Below, piece after piece: positions 44,096 to 52,830 of a DNA stretch of 64,000 bases (the stretch's first letter is position 1; every line of letters starts with the position of its first letter). A program made the translations under genes and the position numbers. The stretch spans positions 1 to 64,000 of the forward strand of contig WHTA01000006.1 in the NCBI GenBank assembly GCA_009379825.1, written 5' to 3'. Below the pieces are notes generated by a model. That model saw only the letters and a list, made by a program, of their open reading frames with translations, ran no database searches and was not told the DNA's origin. This DNA is from Streptosporangiales bacterium. GTDB taxonomy: Bacteria; Actinomycetota; Actinomycetes; Streptosporangiales; WHST01.

Positions 44096-44692
44096 ATGTC
44101 GCAGTCGCCGTGGCAGGCGCCCGACCAGCCGGGCGCCGGCTGGCCGGGTCGGGCCAGCCAGCCGTACGCACCGCCGCCGCAGCCCTACGCCCCGCCGTAT
44201 CCGCCGCAGCCACAGCCCGGGCTCGTGCTGCCCTACCCGCTCGCGGAGACCGGCGCCCGCGTCGTCCAGGGCATCATCGACCTGCTGCTCGTGCTGGTGC
44301 CGTACTGGGTGGCGCTCGCCCTCGCCATCACGTTCTTCGTGCTCGCCGGCACGTACGGCAGCGGCGCGTTCGGTGCCGCCGGCGCCGCCATGGTGATCCT
44401 CGCGCTGTTCGGCACCTGGGGCCTGAGCTTCTACCACCAGGCGTACCGGCCCTACAAGAAGGGCGACCAGACGTTCGGCATGGAACGCAAGGACCTGCGC
44501 GTCATCAAGACCACAGGCGCCCCCATGACGCTGGGCGACCACGCACTCCGCTGGTTGATGTACGCACTGGTCGACGGCGGCCTGCTCGCGCTGATCCTCG
44601 TCGCGTCCACCCGGTACAAGCAGCGGATCGGCGACATGGTCGCCAAGACCGTCGTCGTTCAACTACCGCCGGGTACCCAGCGCCCGAATTGA
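44096..44692 (+). CDS. RDD family membrane protein, copy 1
   Basis: 198-residue protein. It has a cytosolic Pro/Gln/Tyr-rich N-terminus (about 45 residues, PPQPYAPPYPPQP) and an RDD domain with three to four membrane helices (ARVVQGIIDLLLVLVPYW, RWLMYALVDGGLLALILVAS). The family end is KQRIGDMVAKTVVVQ. RDD proteins include ion exchangers and membrane organisers; the role here is unknown. A close paralogue follows after 97 bases. Confidence 0.88.
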   Translation: MSQSPWQAPDQPGAGWPGRASQPYAPPPQPYAPPYPPQPQPGLVLPYPLAETGARVVQGIIDLLLVLVPYWVALALAITFFVLAGTYGSGAFGAAGAAMVILALFGTWGLSFYHQAYRPYKKGDQTFGMERKDLRVIKTTGAPMTLGDHALRWLMYALVDGGLLALILVASTRYKQRIGDMVAKTVVVQLPPGTQRPN

Positions 44693-44789
44693 CGGGATCG
44701 CCTGGTTCCAGGTTGCGGTCGGAACACGAAGACGACATTTCCGGGAGCGGGATACAACTGCGGCAGGCCACCATGGCATGCTTTTCGGC

Positions 44790-45485
44790 ATGTCAACACC
44801 GCAGGGGCCATATGGCCAGCAACCGGGGCCGCCCCCGGGCCAGAACCCATACCAGCAGCCTCAGCCCGGCCAGCCTGCGTACGGCCACCCGGGCGCCGCG
44901 CAACAGCATGGGCAGCAGCCTGGATACGGCCAACAACCACAACAGCCGCAGCAGGGATACCCGCAGCAGCAGGCGCAGAACCCTTACGCACAGCAGCAGC
45001 AGTACGGGCAGATGCAGCAGTACGCGCAGCAGGGCTACGGCCAGCCGCATGGGCAACTGGCCGAGCTCGGTCCGCGTGTCGTGCAGGGCATCCTGGACGT
45101 CCTGCTCTCGTACGGCGTGGGCATGGTGCTCATCTTCCTGGGCGCGATCCTCGCCGGTGTCGGCGGCGCGAACCAGAGCGCCGGCCTCGCAGTCGTCGGG
45201 GGACTCCTGTACTTCCTCGGCTTCCTGGCCATGTTCGTGATCAACCTGATCAACCAGGTGTTCTACGCGAAGTCACACAATGGCCAGACCATCGGTATGA
45301 CCAAGAAGAACCTGCGCGTCGTCAAGCTCGACGGCAGCCCGCTCAGCGGCGGCGACCTGGCCATCAGGTGGCTGCTGTACATCGTGATCGACGCCGGCAT
45401 CGTCGGCTTGATCCTGGTGGGCGCGACCGAGCGGAAGCAGCGGCTCGGCGACATGGCTGCCAAGACCATCGTCGTGCAGGAGTGA
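44790..45485 (+). CDS. RDD family membrane protein, copy 2
   Basis: 231 residues. The low-complexity N-terminus (about residues 5-85) is strongly enriched in Gln, Pro, Gly and Tyr (repeated GYGQQP, PQQPQ, YAQQQQYGQ). The RDD domain then matches copy 1 in layout (RVVQGILDVLLSYGVGMVLI, RKQRLGDMAAKTIVVQE). A tandem duplication is clear. ATG 44790 is preferred over 44778. A strong hairpin lies 29 bases after the stop. Confidence 0.88.
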   Translation: MSTPQGPYGQQPGPPPGQNPYQQPQPGQPAYGHPGAAQQHGQQPGYGQQPQQPQQGYPQQQAQNPYAQQQQYGQMQQYAQQGYGQPHGQLAELGPRVVQGILDVLLSYGVGMVLIFLGAILAGVGGANQSAGLAVVGGLLYFLGFLAMFVINLINQVFYAKSHNGQTIGMTKKNLRVVKLDGSPLSGGDLAIRWLLYIVIDAGIVGLILVGATERKQRLGDMAAKTIVVQE

Positions 45486-45513
45486 GTCAGCCGCGTTAAC
45501 AGCAGTACCTGCG

Positions 45514-45542
45514 ACGGCCGGGGTGGCGACCACCCCGGCCGT
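45514..45542 (+). terminator. intrinsic terminator after RDD genes
   Basis: A 13-bp perfect stem (ACGGCCGGGGTGG with CCACCCCGGCCGT) and 3-base loop is followed by TCCGTTTCC. It is placed 29 bases after the RDD stop and before the sigma-factor gene. Confidence 0.75.
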
Positions 45543-45603
45543 TCCGTTTCCGCAGTGGAATGATCGGCCCCGAAGTACGGGCAACCTTCCTGGCCGCCCA
45601 GAC

Positions 45604-46155
45604 GTGTCCAGGGTTGACGAGAACCGGGATGGTCAAGACGAGGTGGACGAGCAGACCCGGCGTGCGTTCGACGAGTTCGCGCGTACCCGGATGCCGCATC
45701 TGCTGCGCTTCGCCCACGTACTGACCGGCGATCCGCATGCCGCGGCCGACCTGGTGCAGGACGCACTGGAACGCACGATGCTCGCCTGGCCCCGAGTCTC
45801 GCGGCGCGGTGACCCGGAGGGATACGTACGGCGGACGATGGTCAACAGGAACATCAGCATCTGGCGCAAGCTGCGCAGGGAACGGCTCGTCGACGAGCTG
45901 CCCGAGCAGTCCGAGCCGCCTGCCGGCCGTGACCTCGCCCTCTGGGAGCAGCTCGGCAAGCTGCCGCCGAAACAGCGCGCCGTACTCGTCCTCCGCTACT
46001 ACGAAGACCTCACCGAGCAGCAGACCGCCGACATCATCGGGTGCTCGGTCGGCACGGTGAAGAGCCAGGCGGCCAAGGCGATCGCCAACCTCCGCAAGCA
46101 CGTCGACGGGTTCGCCGACAGCGAGGCCACCCGGCGCCTCGACGGGGCGGGGTGA
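45604..46155 (+). CDS. SigE-type ECF RNA polymerase sigma factor
   Basis: 183-residue ECF sigma factor of the actinobacterial SigE-like group. Region 2 is FDEFARTRMPHLLRFAHVLTGD with ADLVQDALERTMLAW. Region 4 is LPPKQRAVLVLRYYEDLTEQ, then the helix-turn-helix TADIIGCSVGTVKSQAAKAI. GTG 45604 is chosen; no strong ribosome site helps. The next gene encodes a membrane-anchored beta-propeller and starts two bases after this stop (or overlaps it), so they form one unit. Confidence 0.9.
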   Translation: MSRVDENRDGQDEVDEQTRRAFDEFARTRMPHLLRFAHVLTGDPHAAADLVQDALERTMLAWPRVSRRGDPEGYVRRTMVNRNISIWRKLRRERLVDELPEQSEPPAGRDLALWEQLGKLPPKQRAVLVLRYYEDLTEQQTADIIGCSVGTVKSQAAKAIANLRKHVDGFADSEATRRLDGAG

Positions 46156-46157
46156 GC

Positions 46158-47429
46158 ATGGACGAGCTGGAGAGGGACCTGGAGCGCCTGCTCCGCGACG
46201 ACAAGTGGCGGCTGGAACCCGAGCCGGACGCCCTCGACCGGGTGCACAGCGGCGCGGCCCGCCGCAGCCGCAGGCGACGGGCGACGGCCGGCACCCTCAG
46301 CGCCGTGTCCGTGGTGGCCGTGGCGGTGGTCGGCGTCTCTTCGGTGCTGCAGACCGGCGGCGAGCCGGTCGCGGACGACGCGTCCCCAGAGAGCGCCGGG
46401 TCGCCGCAGGCGCTGAAGTCGGCGACCAGCGAGCCTGGGAACCAGCGCAGGACCGGTGAGCCGGACCGCACCGTCCCGGTGCCCGCCGGCTTCAGGAGCG
46501 CGTCGATCACCGCGCTGAGCCCCAGCATGTTCTGGGCGCTCGGCTCCGCGAAGTGCGACGACGGCCGGTGCACGACCGTCGCAAGGACCACCGACGGCGG
46601 CCGGACGTTCGACGCGCTGCCGTCCGCGCCGACGGCGCCGGTAGCCGCTGGCGACGGCTCCGCCCGGACGGTACGTGACCTGCGCTTCGCCAGCGCGATG
46701 GACGGCTTCGCGTTCGGCGGCGCGCTGTGGAGCACGCACGACGGCGGCGCGTCGTGGTCGCCGCAGCGGCTACCCGGCAACGTCGTGCGCCTGGAGGCCG
46801 CCCGCAGCACCGTCTGGGCGCTCGTCCGGGCCGGCGGCGCGCACGAGCTCTACCGGTCGCCGGCGGACCGCGACAGCTGGCAGCGGGTGCGCCTGCCGGT
46901 ACAGCTCGACGACTCCGCCGCCGACCTCGCAGTCCAGGCGGACACCGTCACGGTCACTGGGGCGACGAATGGCCGTGCGGTGTCCGCCGCCTCGTCCGAC
47001 GGCGGGCAGCGGTTCCGCACCGGCGACAGCCCCTGCGACCCGGCGTTCGGGGCCCGCATCTCCGCCAGCGACAAGGCGTTGTGGCTGTTCTGCCCCACCG
47101 GCACTCAGGGGCGGCCGTACGTGTCAACCGACGCCGGACGCTCCTGGCAACCGACCGACGCCACGCCGGCAGGCGGCTGGCCGAACTCGACGGTCGCCGG
47201 CGCGCGCAGCGCCGACTCCGCCGTACTCGGCGCCGGCCGGCACCTGTACATGGTCGACGACGACGAGGTGCGCCAGGCCGGCACGCCGAGCGGCGCGGCG
47301 GGCGGCTTCGACTTCATCGGCTTCACCACCCCGACCGTCGGGTACGCCGTCCTCGACCGGCCGGCCAGGTCCGCGCTCTGGCGCACCACGGACGGCGGCC
47401 GCACCTGGAGCGTCGTCCGACCCCACTGA
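46158..47429 (+). CDS. membrane-anchored BNR-repeat beta-propeller protein, sigma-factor partner
   Basis: 423 residues. A short cytosolic N-terminus (MDELERDLERLLRDDKWRLE) and basic stretch precede one membrane span (about residues 43-66), then an extracellular beta-propeller. The propeller has several Asp-box/BNR-like repeats (TTDGGRTF, THDGGASWS, STDAGRSWQP, TTDGGRTWS). Encoded directly after the ECF sigma gene, it may act as sensor or anti-sigma factor, though no known anti-sigma domain is recognisable in the short cytosolic part. Confidence 0.8.
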   Translation: MDELERDLERLLRDDKWRLEPEPDALDRVHSGAARRSRRRRATAGTLSAVSVVAVAVVGVSSVLQTGGEPVADDASPESAGSPQALKSATSEPGNQRRTGEPDRTVPVPAGFRSASITALSPSMFWALGSAKCDDGRCTTVARTTDGGRTFDALPSAPTAPVAAGDGSARTVRDLRFASAMDGFAFGGALWSTHDGGASWSPQRLPGNVVRLEAARSTVWALVRAGGAHELYRSPADRDSWQRVRLPVQLDDSAADLAVQADTVTVTGATNGRAVSAASSDGGQRFRTGDSPCDPAFGARISASDKALWLFCPTGTQGRPYVSTDAGRSWQPTDATPAGGWPNSTVAGARSADSAVLGAGRHLYMVDDDEVRQAGTPSGAAGGFDFIGFTTPTVGYAVLDRPARSALWRTTDGGRTWSVVRPH

Positions 47430-47488
47430 CCACGCCACGCCGGGTCCGCGATGATGAGGTGGTCAGACCTCACCGACGCAGGAGCACG

Positions 47489-47857
47489 ATGGGCGACGCC
47501 GCACAGCACGACCAGCAAGGTACCGGAGCAGAGTTTCCCGACTACCGCTTCACCCTTGCGAACGAGCGCACCTTCCTCGCCTACGTACGGACGGCGCTGG
47601 CGATGGACGCCGCCGGGCTGGCGGTGGCGCAGTTCATCCGGCACCCAAGCGTCGCGGCGCTGAGCCTCGGCCTCTCGGTGGTGCTGACGCTGCTCGGCCT
47701 TGCGGTGGCCGTCCTCGGCTACCTGCGCTGGCGCGGGTCGGAGCGGTCGGTACACCGCGGCGAGCCGCTGCCGCCGCTGCGGATACCGCTGGTCGTGGCC
47801 GTCGGGCTGGTGATCGTCGGGCTGGCCACCCTGCTGATCATCGTCGCGGGCCGCTGA
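47489..47857 (+). CDS. DUF202 (YidH-like) membrane protein, first of pair
   Basis: 122-residue protein with three membrane helices and the family motif LANERTFLAYVRTALAMDAAG. GGAG lies four bases before ATG. Its TGA overlaps the next ATG. DUF202 proteins are small inner-membrane proteins of unknown function. Confidence 0.9.
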   Translation: MGDAAQHDQQGTGAEFPDYRFTLANERTFLAYVRTALAMDAAGLAVAQFIRHPSVAALSLGLSVVLTLLGLAVAVLGYLRWRGSERSVHRGEPLPPLRIPLVVAVGLVIVGLATLLIIVAGR

Positions 47858-48204
47858 TGGCCACCGATCCCGGGCACCGGCTCACCGACCGCGGCGCGCA
47901 GCTGGAGCGCACCAGCCTGGCGTGGAGCCGTACCGCGTTCTCGATGGCCGCTTGCGGCGCCCTCCTCGTGCGGCAAGGGCTGGTCGACGAGGCCGCGGCG
48001 CTCGTCGTGCTCGGCTGTCTCGCGCTCGCCGCCAGCGCAGCCGTCTGGCTGCTCGCCGCGTCCCGCTATACGAGGCGGCGGACGCAGCCGACCAGGCACC
48101 TGTTGGTCGGCCACCGCTACGCCGTGCACGCGATCACCGCGCTGACCGTCGCGATCTCCTGCCTCGCGGCCGTGGGCGCCGTGCTGGCGATGCCGTTCAC
48201 CTGA
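47857..48204 (+). CDS. DUF202 membrane protein, second of pair
   Basis: 115 residues, three helices. The DUF202 motif is LERTSLAWSRTAFSMAACGA. It is translationally coupled to the first DUF202 gene by a one-base overlap (TGATG). The two are diverged paralogues and may form a heteromer. It converges on the MFS gene with two bases between stops. Confidence 0.9.
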   Translation: MATDPGHRLTDRGAQLERTSLAWSRTAFSMAACGALLVRQGLVDEAAALVVLGCLALAASAAVWLLAASRYTRRRTQPTRHLLVGHRYAVHAITALTVAISCLAAVGAVLAMPFT

Positions 48205-48206
48205 CG

Positions 48207-50078
48207 TCAGGGACCGGCGGCCTGCTGCTGCCGCTCCGGGTCGACGAACCGCTCCTCGGTCAGCGCCGCCGCCGCGACGTCGCCCACGTAGTGCTTCCGT
48301 GCCCGCAGCAGCACGATCCCGCTGGCCAGCAGCGGCAACAGCATGATGGCGAACGTCCACCTGAAGCCGAGGGCCTCCGCGCCCGCGGCGTCGCCGATCA
48401 CGTCGACGAGGAAGCCGAACAGCCACGGCGCGAGCGCTTCAGCGCCGGTCTTGAGCACCGTACGCAGCGACTCCGCGCGGCCCCAGAGCCGGTTCTCCAC
48501 CACGTCCAGCCGGGCCGCGTCGAGTGCCGGGTTCGGCCAGGCGAGGCCGGCGGAGACCAGGATCAGCACCGGGAAGGCCAGCAGGAAGCTCTGCGAGATC
48601 AGTACGATCGGCAGGAGCAACGGCACCAGCAGGTAGCCGGACGCGCCGACCACCATCCGGCCGGAGAACTTGCCCTTGCTCACCAGCCAGTCGCCGATCC
48701 GGCCGCCGAACAGCATGCCGAGGATCGCGCCGACCCCCAGCAGCGGGAAGATCACCGAGACGACGGCGTTGGCGAGGTCGAACTGCAGCCCGATGAACCT
48801 GGTGGCGTAGAGCTTCAGCCCGGCGAAGAAGAAGTAGCCGAGCGCCGACGACACCACGAGCGCGACGTTCGACGGGATCTTCAGCAGGTACTTGATGGCG
48901 CGGTGGATCGGCACCTTCGCCGGGTCCTCGTCGAGCAGCGCCGCCCGCGTGGGCGTGATGCCGGCGTCGCGCACCCGCTCGTGCACCGACCGCTCGTCGA
49001 CTTCCCTCTTCTTCGCCCGGTGCTTCGGGCCGTCCGGCTCCACCGGCTCCATCCGGTCCTGGCCGCCGCGCTTGGGCTCCCTGATGCGCCAGACGGCGAT
49101 CGTCAGCAGCAGCCCGGGGATGGCGAAGACGACGAACACGGCGCGCCAGGGGAACACCGCGGTGACCAGCCCGGCGACCGCGTAGCCGATGCCCGTACCG
49201 ATGAACTCGCCGGCGAGGATGAACCCGAGTACCTTCCCGCGCTCGTGCGGGAAGAAGAAGTCACCGGCGAGCGAGGCGATCGCCGGCCCGGCCACCGCGA
49301 CCACGACGCCGAGGCCGACCCTGATCAGCAGCAACGACCAGTAGTCGGGCGCGAACGCGCAGCCCAGCATCCCGAGGCCCCACAGCACCACGGAGATGGC
49401 CAGCATGCGCACCCGGTTGATCCGGTCGGTGAGCATGCCGAGGGGGATCGTCGCGAGCCCACCGGCCAGCGCCACCACGGAGACCAGCGAGCCGATCTGG
49501 CCGTTGCTCAGCCCGAAGTCGGTGCGCAGCGACTGCGACGCGGCCCCGATGGCTCCGATGTCCGCACCCGCGAGCGCGAGGACGCCGGCGAGCACCACGA
49601 TGACCCGCTTGCGCTCCGGCCCGCCGACCATGTCGGTGACCTTGCGGTCCGCGGCGACGCCCGCCTTCTTGGTCAGCCGGGCGGTGACCACCGCGCCCGC
49701 GTGCAACCCCTTGCCGCCCAGCCGGACGGCCTTGTGCGCGCCGCGCGCGAACCGGCCGCGCTTCTCCGTCGGCGGCTCCTCCTCGTCGCCGGGCTGACCG
49801 TTCAGGTCGAGCCGCTCGGTGCGCTCGTCCCCCGGTGGCGGTTGCGCCGTCGTCGGCTGCTCGTCCGGGGGTAGCGGACCCCGCGTGGTGTCGTCCGGGC
49901 CTTGCTGGTGCGGCGGCGGCCCTGCCGGTGGTGGCGGCGGGCGCCACATCGGCGGCGGCGGGATGGGCGGTCCACCGCCCTGCCCGGGCCTCCACCGCGG
50001 CGCCTGCCCGCCCGGCCCGGAGTCGCCACCAGAACCGTCCTGCGGGTCCGGTGCTTGGGGATCGGGTGGGTACGGCAC
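48207..50078 (-). CDS. MFS transporter with long proline-rich N-terminus
   Basis: 623-residue major facilitator. About 110 N-terminal residues are a disordered, Pro/Gly/Gln-rich cytosolic tail (GPPIPPPPMWRPPPPPAGPP) plus a basic segment. The 12-helix body follows: ADIGAIGAASQSLRTDFGLS, GGLATIPLGMLTDRINRVRM and HERGKVLGFILAGEFIGTG are MFS motif A-like regions. A charged central loop (about 60 residues) separates the halves. Substrate unknown. GTG 50078 has GGAGGAGG upstream. Confidence 0.87.
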   Translation of the reverse strand: MPYPPDPQAPDPQDGSGGDSGPGGQAPRWRPGQGGGPPIPPPPMWRPPPPPAGPPPHQQGPDDTTRGPLPPDEQPTTAQPPPGDERTERLDLNGQPGDEEEPPTEKRGRFARGAHKAVRLGGKGLHAGAVVTARLTKKAGVAADRKVTDMVGGPERKRVIVVLAGVLALAGADIGAIGAASQSLRTDFGLSNGQIGSLVSVVALAGGLATIPLGMLTDRINRVRMLAISVVLWGLGMLGCAFAPDYWSLLLIRVGLGVVVAVAGPAIASLAGDFFFPHERGKVLGFILAGEFIGTGIGYAVAGLVTAVFPWRAVFVVFAIPGLLLTIAVWRIREPKRGGQDRMEPVEPDGPKHRAKKREVDERSVHERVRDAGITPTRAALLDEDPAKVPIHRAIKYLLKIPSNVALVVSSALGYFFFAGLKLYATRFIGLQFDLANAVVSVIFPLLGVGAILGMLFGGRIGDWLVSKGKFSGRMVVGASGYLLVPLLLPIVLISQSFLLAFPVLILVSAGLAWPNPALDAARLDVVENRLWGRAESLRTVLKTGAEALAPWLFGFLVDVIGDAAGAEALGFRWTFAIMLLPLLASGIVLLRARKHYVGDVAAAALTEERFVDPERQQQAAGP

Positions 50079-50217
50079 GCGTGCAGGCCTCCTCCGGAAT
50101 GTCTGTCCCGTACGACGCGTCGACGGTCCGCCGGGTTCGGCTGGAACTCCCCCGGCTACGCCCATTGTCCCGGACCGGGCCGCTGCTCGGCGGCGGGTGT
50201 GACCTCCCGAGGGAAAG

Positions 50218-50982
50218 TCAGTGCACGTTGAACCCACCGTCGACCGCCAGCATCTGGCCGGTCACGAAGCCGCTCGCGTCCGACGCGAGGAAGACCGCCA
50301 TTCCCGCGAAGTCGTGCGGGACGCCGTTGCGGCCAACCATCGTGCGGGCCGCGAGTGCCTCCTCGCGTCCGGGCGTCTCGAGCGTCGGCAGCGTCATCGG
50401 CGTGACGACGAATCCCGGGATGATCGTGTTCGCGGTAACGCCGCGGCTGGACCACGCTTCGGCCTGGGAGCGGGACAGGCCACCGACCGCGGCCTTGCTG
50501 ACGCCGTAGACGCCGGAGTTGCCGAACGCGCTCCACGACTGCTGCGAACCGATGTTGACGATTCGGCCCCAGCCCCGATCGGCCATCCGAGGGCCGCACG
50601 CCTGTCCAAGGAGATACGGCGCAGCGAGGTTGACCGCAATGGTCTCGTCCCACACCGGGTGGGAGAGCTCGTCGAGCGGCGGCCGGTGGTTCACCCCGGC
50701 GGCGGTCACCAGGATGTCCGCCTCCCGCACCGACTCGCTGGCGCACAGAGCGTCCACTGCGTCGCGATCGGCCATATCGACCGACGAGGTGTCGACCGTG
50801 ATGCCTTCGGCAACGAACGCTCCAGCGGTGTCGGCCAGCCGGCCCGCGTCCCTGGCCACCAGATGCACGCTCGCCCCCGCCCGGCCGAGCGCCTCGGCAA
50901 TGCCACGGCCGATGCCGGAACTACCTCCCGTCACAACCGCGCGCCGGCCAGCCAACCCGAACAGCTCATCCAGAAAGGTCAC
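50218..50982 (-). CDS. short-chain dehydrogenase/reductase
   Basis: 254-residue classical SDR. The NAD(P) motif is TGGSSGIGRGI, NNAG is replaced by VTAAGVN, and the catalytic triad is Ser (GSQQSWSAFGNSG), Tyr and Lys (YGVSKAAV). The C-terminal GFVTGQMLAVDGGFNVH fits gluconate-5-dehydrogenase-type or 3-oxoacyl-reductase-like enzymes. The arginine in VARD suggests NADP preference. Substrate unknown. It is divergent to the nei gene. Confidence 0.9.
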   Translation of the reverse strand: MTFLDELFGLAGRRAVVTGGSSGIGRGIAEALGRAGASVHLVARDAGRLADTAGAFVAEGITVDTSSVDMADRDAVDALCASESVREADILVTAAGVNHRPPLDELSHPVWDETIAVNLAAPYLLGQACGPRMADRGWGRIVNIGSQQSWSAFGNSGVYGVSKAAVGGLSRSQAEAWSSRGVTANTIIPGFVVTPMTLPTLETPGREEALAARTMVGRNGVPHDFAGMAVFLASDASGFVTGQMLAVDGGFNVH

Positions 50983-51028
50983 CGGAGAAGGCTATTGGCC
51001 CGGTCGCAGGGTTCCGTAGCCTGGAGGC

Positions 51029-51826
51029 GTGCCCGAGGGTGACACGGTCTGGCTGTCCGCGCGACGCATGCACGATGCACTCGCCGGCCAGGAGCTGACC
51101 CGCTCCGACTTCCGGGTACCGAGCCTGGCGACCGTCGACCTGGCCGGCTTCACCGTGGGCGAGGTCACCGCCCGGGGCAAGCACATGCTCACCCGGATCA
51201 AGGCAACCGGCTCCCGGGCGCTGACGATCCACACCCACTTCCGCATGGACGGCTCCTGGCAGCTCTACCACCGCGGCGAGCGCTGGCGCCGGCCCGGCCA
51301 CCAGGCCAGGCTCGTCCTCGACACGCAGACCTGGCAAGCCGTCGGCTTCCTACTCCACGACGTACGCGTCGTTGCTACCGAGGACGAGCAGCAGCTCGTC
51401 GGCCATCTCGGCCCCGACCTGCTCGGCCAGGACTGTGACGCCGCGGAGGCCGTGCGCCGGTTGAGTGCCGCGCCCGACCACGAGATCGGTCTCGCCCTGC
51501 TCGACCAGCGCAACCTCGCCGGGATCGGCAACCTGTACCGCACCGAGGTGCTGTTCCTGCACAGCACCTCACCGTGGACGCCGGTCGGCGACGTCGACGA
51601 CCTGCCGAAGCTCGTGGAGCGCGCACAACGGCTGCTGCACGCGAACAAGGACGACTGGCCGCAGGTCACCACCGGCGACCCGCGTCGCGGCCGGCAGCAC
51701 TGGGTGTTCGAACGCGCCGGGCGGCCCTGCCACCGCTGCGGCACCGCCGTCCGCACCGCACGCCAGGGCACCACACCGCAGGACCGCGTGACGTACTGGT
51801 GCCCGCGCTGCCAGCCCGCCCCGTGA
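51029..51826 (+). CDS. Fpg/Nei family DNA glycosylase
   Basis: 265-residue base-excision repair enzyme closest to actinobacterial Nei2. Pro2-Glu3 form the catalytic N-terminus (MPEGDTVW), and the conserved Lys of the GKHML segment is present. The H2TH region is LLDQRNLAGIGNLYRTEVLF, and the C-terminal zinc finger is CHRCG ... CPRC. It removes oxidised pyrimidines and nicks AP sites. The GTG start is fixed because Pro2 must be exposed. Confidence 0.94.
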   Translation: MPEGDTVWLSARRMHDALAGQELTRSDFRVPSLATVDLAGFTVGEVTARGKHMLTRIKATGSRALTIHTHFRMDGSWQLYHRGERWRRPGHQARLVLDTQTWQAVGFLLHDVRVVATEDEQQLVGHLGPDLLGQDCDAAEAVRRLSAAPDHEIGLALLDQRNLAGIGNLYRTEVLFLHSTSPWTPVGDVDDLPKLVERAQRLLHANKDDWPQVTTGDPRRGRQHWVFERAGRPCHRCGTAVRTARQGTTPQDRVTYWCPRCQPAP

Positions 51827-51830
51827 CTGG

Positions 51831-52825
51831 TCAGAGGGCGCGGCCGCCGGGGTCCCGGCGGCGGTCGCCGTGATCGCGGCGGAGGCGGGTGCGGTCGGCG
51901 GCGGGGCGCTGCCGGCGCTGCTGGTCCAGGCGTGCCTGGACCTGACGGCCGAGCTGCTGGGTGACGCCCGCGGGCCCGAGGAGCACCGACCCGTACGGGC
52001 CGTGGTCGAGCGGGACGACCGCTCCGCCCGCACCTGGCACGAGGGCAAGCACCGGAGCCCGGTCGTGCTCGCCCTTGACCCGCAACCACAACGCGTCCGC
52101 GCCGCGGCCGGGGGTGAGCAGGTTCAGCGTGTTGCAGGCGGACGAGCCGGTGTCGGCGGCCGCACGGAACGTCGAAAGGCCCTCGAGGATGTCGATGCAG
52201 TCCTGCGAGCCACGTAGGCCCTCCGCCTTGGACGTGACCTTGCGCGAGATGTTCGTCGTCGTGGTCAGGTCCTGCGGACGCGCCATCGCCGCGGCCGCGA
52301 CGTGCTGCAGGTCGCTCGCCGGGTCGCGGGCGTCGAGCACCGCACCGGTCTGCACCCGGTGGCCGGTGCCGACCGCGAACTCGCCGGTCTCCGGCTTGAT
52401 GATCGCCGCCGCGAGGTAGTCGCCGGGCACCTCCCTGGCGGCGAGCGCCACCGCGTAGTCCGTCGTGTTGCCGTACCTGAGCCCGCCCGGGATCAGGTCG
52501 GGTGCCTGGCGCTCCACGAAGTTGAACGTGCCGTCCAGCGGGTCCACGACATGCGTTACGCCGGATGTATCGCGCCGGTCGTTGCCCTTCTCCTCGCCCT
52601 GGAAACCGTCGGCCGGCCTGGTCTGCGCCAGGTAGTCGTTGATCAGGCGGCGTTGTCGGCGTCGGTCACGAAGTCGACCGGCGTCCTGCCGGCCGCGGCG
52701 TACTGCTTCACCTCGACGGCGATCTCACCGCGGTCGCGCCGAGCGAGGACCTCCGCCGCGCCGAGCCTGGCCGCGTGCAGCAGCTGCTGCGCGAGCTGCC
52801 ACCGCTCCTCCGCCGAACCGGGCAC
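51831..52825 (-). pseudogene. inositol monophosphatase family gene, frameshifted
   Basis: The N-terminal piece (MPGSAEERWQLAQQLLHAAR ... PVDFVTDADNAA) runs from GTG 52825 to TGA at about 52643. The next phase resumes with LINDYLAQTRPADGFQGEE and the metal-binding DPLDGTFNF motif (VVDPLDGT). Later VKGEHDRAPVLALVPGAGG is family-like. The join lacks about two residues expected between DNAA and LIND, so a small deletion is likelier than one mis-called base. The product would be an inactive Mg-dependent phosphatase unless the frame is corrected. It lies between nei2 and a ferritin-like gene. Confidence 0.75.
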
Positions 52826-52830
52826 GGACG

